Below, one piece after another: positions 57,528 to 64,000 of a DNA stretch of 64,000 bases. The position numbers were made by a program, and so were the translations under genes. A model generated the notes under the pieces. The model was not told where the DNA came from, ran no database searches, and saw only the letters and a program-made list of their open reading frames with translations. How positions within the stretch are numbered: the stretch's first letter is position 1; each line of letters starts with the position of its first letter. This stretch comes from Paracentrotus lividus (taxonomy: Eukaryota > Echinodermata > Echinoidea > Camarodonta > Echinidae): positions 9,221,706 through 9,285,705 of the forward strand of contig CALNVZ010002100.1 of assembly GCA_940671915.1 (NCBI GenBank), in the 5' to 3' direction.

Positions 57528-59933
57528 CTGTGCATGTAAAGAAAATAAAAGTGGAAAAATCATGAGCTACTTTTATATCAGTGAAAAGTACTGTTTTAGA
57601 GTAACATAATTCCATGAGTTGATGCTCACAATGGGAACAGTTTTAAAATAGGAAATAGCATTTAAAAAGTAGAACAAGATTAAAATATAAACTCCACATA
57701 CAACACGTGTAAGGCTATACCATGTAGATCTATCCCTGCAACAGGAAAAAAACAAAAACAAAAACAAATATACTGGAATTCACAAATATTTTCATATTTC
57801 TCATAAAATCAAGGTGTATTCTCAATCATTCTCTCCTAGAATATCAAAAGGGCATAATAAAGATCAGTAAAAGATGCTCTTTCTTCACTTGTCACTCTAC
57901 TTTGTTATTTACAACCTAGCTTGAAAAGACTGATTAAAAAAACCCCACTAATTGCACATGACCAATGTATTTCTCACTCTCTTTCATTTTCATGAATGAA
58001 CAAGTAGTGTCAGAAAAATTAAAACTTTAGATATCAATAAAAAGATGTATTCTCTGATGAGGTATTGGGTTCGTTGATGAAGGTAATTCCCTAGTGGTTT
58101 TCTTCATCTTTTATTCTTCTTAGTGAGGGAGGGAGTGAGGGTGAGAGAGCGAGCGCACAGGTTTCTGTGATTTCAGCTAATTTCGACTGACTGTCATTTC
58201 TAATCTTGAGCTAGCCGTGTGTGACTGCGACCTGATCTAAACAACAAACATGACTTCTACTCTGTCACATCCTAACATCACTCTCGTTCTCTCTCAAAAC
58301 TCAACTTTAGAGGGAGGGAGGACCAAAAGAAGAAAAAAAAGATGGCGCTACGGTGACATCTGCAAAAGTCATTAGTGCATTTTGAACAAGCGATGCTTCA
58401 CACGCAATCCATTTCTTCCTCCCAAGTTTTCTACATAGGAATGCATACTACACACACACACTTTTTTATGCCGAGAGGAAGGCGAATAAAGAAAAAAGGA
58501 AGGAGAAAGTACACAGAAGAGTATATGACCCACTCTAGTAAGTTTTGGGTAACATTATGGCGTGGGATTTGTAAACAACATTTTTGGCCTCTCCTCGTGG
58601 ATGCTTGATATTTAGGTTTGGAATTTCTGGGCTGAGTCGGTGTAACGTAGCCCATGCAATGCAAATTATTAGTGAAATTGATTTAGCTTGATGAGACAAG
58701 AGACAATGAGTTCAGTATGGAGACGGTTAAAAGGCTCTTTCCTCGCGTTGTCCAGTCTACTCTCTGGTCGAGAGCAAAGCGCAAACGAGAATGAAAAGCA
58801 GAGGCATTAATGATAGATGATGGGGGAAATGCATTTGCAGTCTGTTTGTTACAAGCCAATTTAGTTGCATTTGGGGATGCGCTCCAAAGGAACAAAGTAT
58901 TCAATGGTCTTAGGACATGTGTGAAAGAGATAGAGTGAAGATGAGGTAGGGTGATGCTGGGACCGGTATAATATCAGTGGTTTCCAACAATTATTGGACA
59001 CGGCAGGCATGAGAGATCTTTCCCATATGTCTCATGAGAACCAGGCAGGAGAAGGCATGGATCTGGATCACATTTCATTTTAGAGCCTCATATATTCTAT
59101 GCAGAGTGAAATTCACGACACACTAGATATTAGAAATTAAGTAGAGATGTGTGTGTAAATGTCAATTCCAATCATAAATAGCAAATGATTTCCAAAGTTC
59201 AGACAGACACGGTACATTGGTATTACAAATGGAGACTACATGTACCAACCAGCATCACAAAATTCAATTACTTTCAAGATAAATACTTCCCTTTCAAAAT
59301 AATTGGACAGGGTAAATTATGGGTAATTTATGAACTTTTAATAAAACTAAATACATAAACTATTTTTGTGTGCTTCTGTGTTTAGCTACATTGCAAACTA
59401 AATTCATGGTGATGATGCATCATATCAATGCACCTCTATCACAGTGGGTAGGCCTATGGGTTACTTATCGCTCTCATCAATGAGATAGTTTTCATCTGAT
59501 CTGATTAATCAATTAGGTCTGAGAAATTTCATGTCATACATTACTGTAAAGACCTTGTAAAAATGCTAGGGGATGGCTTTAATGACTTTGATATATGATT
59601 TTTGTCAAATAATTCTAGTTCAGTTCCACTGGGGTAGACTCACAATCCCCACTCCACTCCACTCCACCTTATCATTGCCCTGCATCATTGCCATAGGACT
59701 GCTTGCCGGTATCCCAAGCCTTTGAGTGGCCGCATCAAGGATCACTCGTTTGTTTAGTTGAGAAATCCAGAGGAAATCCAAGCTAGACTTATCTGGTTGC
59801 TGTATGCCCTCATCCCCTAGCCCTCCTCTCATCCCCATCACACACTTCTTTACCCACCCTCCACAACATCATCCAATCACCATAACAACAACAAGTCATC
59901 TTATACCAGAGAACAAAACAGTAAAACTCAAAA

Positions 59934-60378
59934 GGCGCTGCTGCACTAGCTCGAACTAAAAAAATAGGGCGCTAATTGGTGGATCGGGGGAAAAAAAATG
60001 AAAAAAGAAACTGGTCCTGCACTAGCTCAAGCTATTTTAAAATTTCGCATTAACGACCAGACTTGACCTTGAAGAAACAAGCCTGATGTGTATTGCACAA
60101 CTGGTAGCTACTGCTAGCATATACACGCACAGGTGCACAATTTCGGATTTAGCTCGAGCTAGTGCAGCACCGCACAAAATAGCACGCTATTTCATGCTAA
60201 AACCGCAAACCAGCTCAAGTTTAAAAAAAAACAACAACCTAAGATGACTTGGGCTTGGATTTCCTTCACATTAGTGCGCTATTTGACCACAAAGTTGGAT
60301 CTGCTCTGATCGAGCTAATTCATCGGATCACAAATAGCGCGCTATTTGAAATAGCTCAAGCTAGTGCAGCACCGTCTA
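59934..60378. mobile_element. Composite inverted-repeat block, AGCTCGAGCTAGTGCAGCACC words
   Basis: The outer ends GCTGCTGCACTAGCTCGAAC and AGCTCAAGCTAGTGCAGCACC-type sequence are inverted. The same word recurs inside at about 60014 (CTGCACTAGCTCAAGC) and 60150 (CTCGAGCTAGTGCAGCACC), and GCGCGCTATTT recurs twice. It looks like related elements inserted into or next to each other. Confidence 0.7.
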
Positions 60379-61435
60379 AAGAGCATAAAAGACATCAGAA
60401 AACAAGAAGGGGCGTTGCATCCGAACTCACAAAACTAAATGTTGTAGAACAGGAACAGCTCAATTCTTTAACTGATGTTTTAAAAAAAACTTGTATTGAT
60501 TGATTTGAAATAAAGAATGTTGATTAAATTCAAGAAACATCATTAATTGGCAAGCAATTTACAAGAAGAAGGAAAAATGGAATTAAAAATCAATTATAAT
60601 ATTGAACTCAGACAATCTATATATCTTATCAAACAAGCATCTGTATGGCTGAAGGCGCTAAACAAAATTTAGTCTGAAAATATAATGGATGGATCTTTAA
60701 AAAAAAAAAAAAAAATTTAATACAAAAAAATACTTGACTACAAAGTATGAATGACAAAGAATGACAAAGTACAAGCCAACTAGAATTTTGCCAGAAACAA
60801 ACATTTTTAGAACTTTGTTTTGTTCACACTGTAGGAAGGTTTGAGACTAACTTTTTTCAAAGTCATTTATGAGTTTTTACTGATATTTTAGGAATGACAT
60901 TTGACTTTGGTGTTGGCCCACTTCTGCAACTAACAATAAATAATTTGTGATAATGATCAAGAGATTGAAATAAAGAATTTGATAACATAATAGATAGGTT
61001 TGGAATGAAATTAGAAATACATGTACCGTACACAATTGAAGATGCCAATCAGAATTTTACAAAGATTTCATGTAAAGATAGAGTTAAGAAAGCAGAAAGA
61101 ATGGAGAGCAAGAAGAAGTGTTTGTGAGTTTTATCAGAGCTTTTATCAGCGCCAATAAGGAGCCTAGCATACTTTCCTGTGCGGCCAAGAAGGCCTAATA
61201 GAGTTATCTTTCAATGTTGTTAGGAAACTAAGCAACACGAGGTAATAACAGGGAGGAAGGAACAGTGACGGTGGTAAGTCTTCATCTATTGGGAATACTA
61301 ATTATCAAACCAAAAACTCCATATATTGCCCTCGTGCAATATAATCATCAGCCCCACAAAATTGTTCCCCGTACCATATCCATGCTTCATGTAAAAAAGT
61401 ATTTATATGTACATGTTTATGACTATAAAGTATTA

Positions 61436-61936
61436 GGGTGTATTCAATGTTCATTTTCAAATTTAAAAGCCAACATGAACCACAATACAAAACGCAATTA
61501 CAAAACGCTGATATAAAGAGAAACAAAGTGTGCGTTCATTTTCCCTGTTCCCGGTCATAAAGGTAAACGTGTTTCAGATCTCCATTCGGAGGAAAATTTA
61601 AACGCCGAAAAAGATGCATTTTGAATCCCAATCAGCTTTGATTTTACGACCTTGAGCATCGCAAATGCAACAAAATACGACACTGAACACAATTAAGTTT
61701 TCAAACGCGTTTAAATGTGCTCTAGCAGTGGAAGGTTCCGGTGCAAGTGGAAAAAAAGCGCAGTTGTTTGTTTTTGAGAGCGAGGAATTTAAAGACGATG
61801 GACCTATAATCAGTTTAAAATTTTCAACACTGAACAGTGTACCGCTGATCGCGTTTGTGTTGTGTGTTTTGTAATTGCGTTTTGTATCATGATTCATGTT
61901 GCCGTTTGAAATTGAAAATGAACATTGAACACACCC
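61436..61936. mobile_element. Inverted-repeat element, GGGTGCATTCATGGT family, copy 2
   Basis: The arms of about 70 nt start GGGTGTATTCAATGTTCATT and end AATGAACATTGAACACACCC. Both contain ATACAAAACGCAATTACAAA. TA borders both ends, suggesting a mariner-type target. It matches the copy at 32594-33047. Confidence 0.85.
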
Positions 61937-64000
61937 CTAGAACGGTGAAAATATCAGTGATTCATAACAAGAGAGGATTAAAACAGATACATTAGTCCTT
62001 TTTTTTTTCTTTCTTTTTTTAAACAGAAGTGTAGGAACAAACCAAACATCCCACCCCTTCCAAAAAAAAGTGGATCACCACAAATAGCTCTCTGAGTAGC
62101 CCATAATAAACTTTAAAAAGAATGAAAAAAGAGGCATTTGTAATGTTATCTGCTGTCATGGGGGCTGCCATGCTTATGCTTGAAGTCTAGTGAGACTTCG
62201 TAATACCTTTGAAGGGAATGACCAATTCTTGACTAGCAAGTTAATAACTACATGATTTTTTTTTTCTCCATTAACATTAAGGTCATACTTTTGATCGAAC
62301 ACAATGAAAATTCTTTCTTAAAAATGATATCAATTCATCAAAATCATCTAAGCTACCTACATGTAGATATATATTTTTAATAATATTTATTGTTTGTTTG
62401 TAATTGAATTATAAAACAATGTACATAAATCAGCAATGGCTTCTTGTTTCTTTTCTTTTAATATTTAATACAAACGATTGTGTTATGTAGATGTGAAAGT
62501 GGTAATCTATACAAAAATGTAAACCATATTTTTTCACAGAATATAATAATCTAGGTATTATAGCTGTGAATGCTGGTCGAATATCAAGATTACTTCTTAA
62601 GAAAAAAATTGAGAGGGGATTTACGGACCTTCAGAATAGGTCAAAATGCTTCTTGAGTATGTTTTGGTCCCCTTTTAAGACCATAAAGTCTTATTATTTA
62701 ACCAAAAATTGTAAATCTAATAAATATCCCTTGTTCAATAAATCATAAGCTAGTTTGGAAAATTTAAAAAAAAACTTGAGTTAAAGTGGAACCGAATGAA
62801 TTTACACATCTCTGACTGAGTCACAAGATCGCATGACTTTGGAGAATATTTTTGAGCTTTCTTTTTACAATCGGGGCTTTCAATTAAGATGATATTGCTC
62901 ATTTCAAATTCCCTTAGGCTGGGTTTCCGTCTTTTAATTGAAAGTGATTAAGTGAGGTGTTGCTGCCAACATCAATCTAGGTCTCGGGATTAACAAAACT
63001 CAATTTCATCAAAATAAATAGCCACAAGTTCAATAAATTGCAGTGAATGTTATTAGATAAAATCAATATTTGTATAGGCCTATAAGCTGCAGATAAGCCA
63101 ATATAAGTAATGTCTTTCAACTTTTTTGCATGAAAATGTTTGTATGCTGTAATGTAATATCTCAAACTACATATATACCAATTTAATTTTTACATAATAC
63201 TTACTAATTCTTATATGACCAGTAAGTTTTATCAAGGAGCTTTGAAGATACTTTGATTTATCTAGTATACTGGGGATGTTCTAATAATCCAACTTGTTCT
63301 TGGTATATACCAAGCATAGTTTTGAGTAAAATGAAAAAGGCATTATTACTTACATCATAAAGTTATTTACAAGAATATAATATCGCACCTGCATAAGTCA
63401 AATAATCACTTAAGTTATAGGCCTAGCTATTTCTTTATCCCCCAAAAAAGCAATGTCTTAGGGAAGCAAGCTTGAAAGTAGAAAACTACAAAACTCTTTT
63501 TTAGTCAACTTTCATAAAGACACTCGATCTAAAATATTTTAACTACAAAATATTTTGCTTTTATGATTTTCATTTCATAATAGTACAATTAAATTTGTAA
63601 GATCATAGATCAGGGTCAACCCACTAAAATAAATCCCTAATTAAATGAGCATATAAAATATGAATATCTACTGCTTATCTTAGTGGTCTGAGGAGGAACT
63701 AAATCGTCACTTTTACAGGGAACATGGGAAATATCAGTTTCTACTGGTCACAATATTCAAGGATAAAATCCGATCCAGATAATGAACATTTCCTGTGCCA
63801 GTCTGTCCCTTAGGAAAACATACTCAAATGGCTCTTGGCAGAATGGAGAAACTGCAGTTACATTATTTGACCACTCACATTTTGAAAACATTACTTGGCC
63901 CCTCTCCATAAATTTGATACAAGGACAAGAAAGCATAGCAGTATCCCCACCCCAAATGCCTCCTTCATTACCACCCCGCCCCATATCCTTCAACTACCCC

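Larger units (their letters stand above)
57528..64000 (-). other. Upstream E-protein intron or 5' region
   Basis: No further exon was recognised. The stretch 58100-58930 is unusually complex and less AT-rich, with purine runs and AAGATGGCGCTA, and might hold an internal promoter. A similar patch is at 59640-59880. Inverted-repeat elements lie at 59934-60378 and 61436-61936. The remainder to 64000 is AT-rich. Confidence 0.45.

Noticed and set aside
63757-63993. 78-residue minus-strand frame at the right edge as an E-protein 5' exon
   Set aside because: It shows no similarity to E-protein N-terminal segments and lacks fitting splice sites.
1-64000. tRNA genes, CRISPR arrays, LTR elements or Polinton-type elements
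   Set aside because: No B-box with cloverleaf partner, no spaced identical repeats and no long terminal direct repeats or capsid/integrase-like frames were seen.

Overview
The window looks like a gene-poor stretch of a marine invertebrate deuterostome genome, most likely an echinoderm such as a sea urchin or sea star. This is an inference. It rests on AT-rich DNA with long introns, a single-type E-protein gene, a PEMT-type methyltransferase, and many short inverted-repeat DNA elements of the kind common in those genomes. Nothing bacterial, no RNA gene and no CRISPR array was seen. Every coding call comes from exon-by-exon translation with splice-phase matching.

Left part, plus strand (1-16.5 kb). 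A possible terminal exon of an unidentified gene ends at 428. Two tandem paralogous blocks of phosphatidylethanolamine N-methyltransferase (PEMT) follow. PEMT-A has four exons (4393-7494) and PEMT-B has four exons (12400-16198). The last three exons of each are identical in length (146, 112 and 136 nt) and phase, so a segmental duplication is clear. Both blocks start at the residue aligned with human PEMT residue 32, and no exon for the first ~31 residues was recognised for either. The copies diverge at the S-adenosylmethionine (SAM) site. A keeps the first glycine motif but has EG in place of EE. B keeps EE but has TSG in place of GxG.

Middle (16.5-23 kb): intergenic DNA between convergent genes, with no gene recognised. 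It holds simple repeats, an inverted-repeat element, a LINE-like tail and a cluster of four CATGTGAC sites.

Right part, minus strand (23.2-64 kb): the 3' portion of an E-protein (class I bHLH; TCF3/TCF4/TCF12/daughterless) gene. Ten phase-compatible exons from 57527 down to 23255 encode the last 496 residues. They cover the conserved IYSADHP...[10 protein letters not shown] segment, the [13 protein letters not shown] segment, a lysine/glycine-rich linker, the bHLH domain, the E-protein-specific [18 protein letters not shown] segment and a long Gly/Ser/His-rich tail. The 5' exons (activation domain 1 and start codon) were not found and probably lie beyond 64000. Notable splice features are a GC-AG intron just after the bHLH domain, a tandem donor, a NAGNAG acceptor, an 87-nt frame-neutral exon and a decayed tandem duplicate of the exon after the bHLH.

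The introns are crowded with fossil non-autonomous DNA transposons (at least eight terminal-inverted-repeat families, several in two or more copies), minisatellites broken by retroposon tails, long fold-back repeats, and one element whose internal repeats carry perfect DR1 nuclear-receptor half-site pairs. No intact autonomous transposon or retroelement was recognised. PEMT and the E-protein have no known functional link; they are simply neighbours arranged tail to tail.
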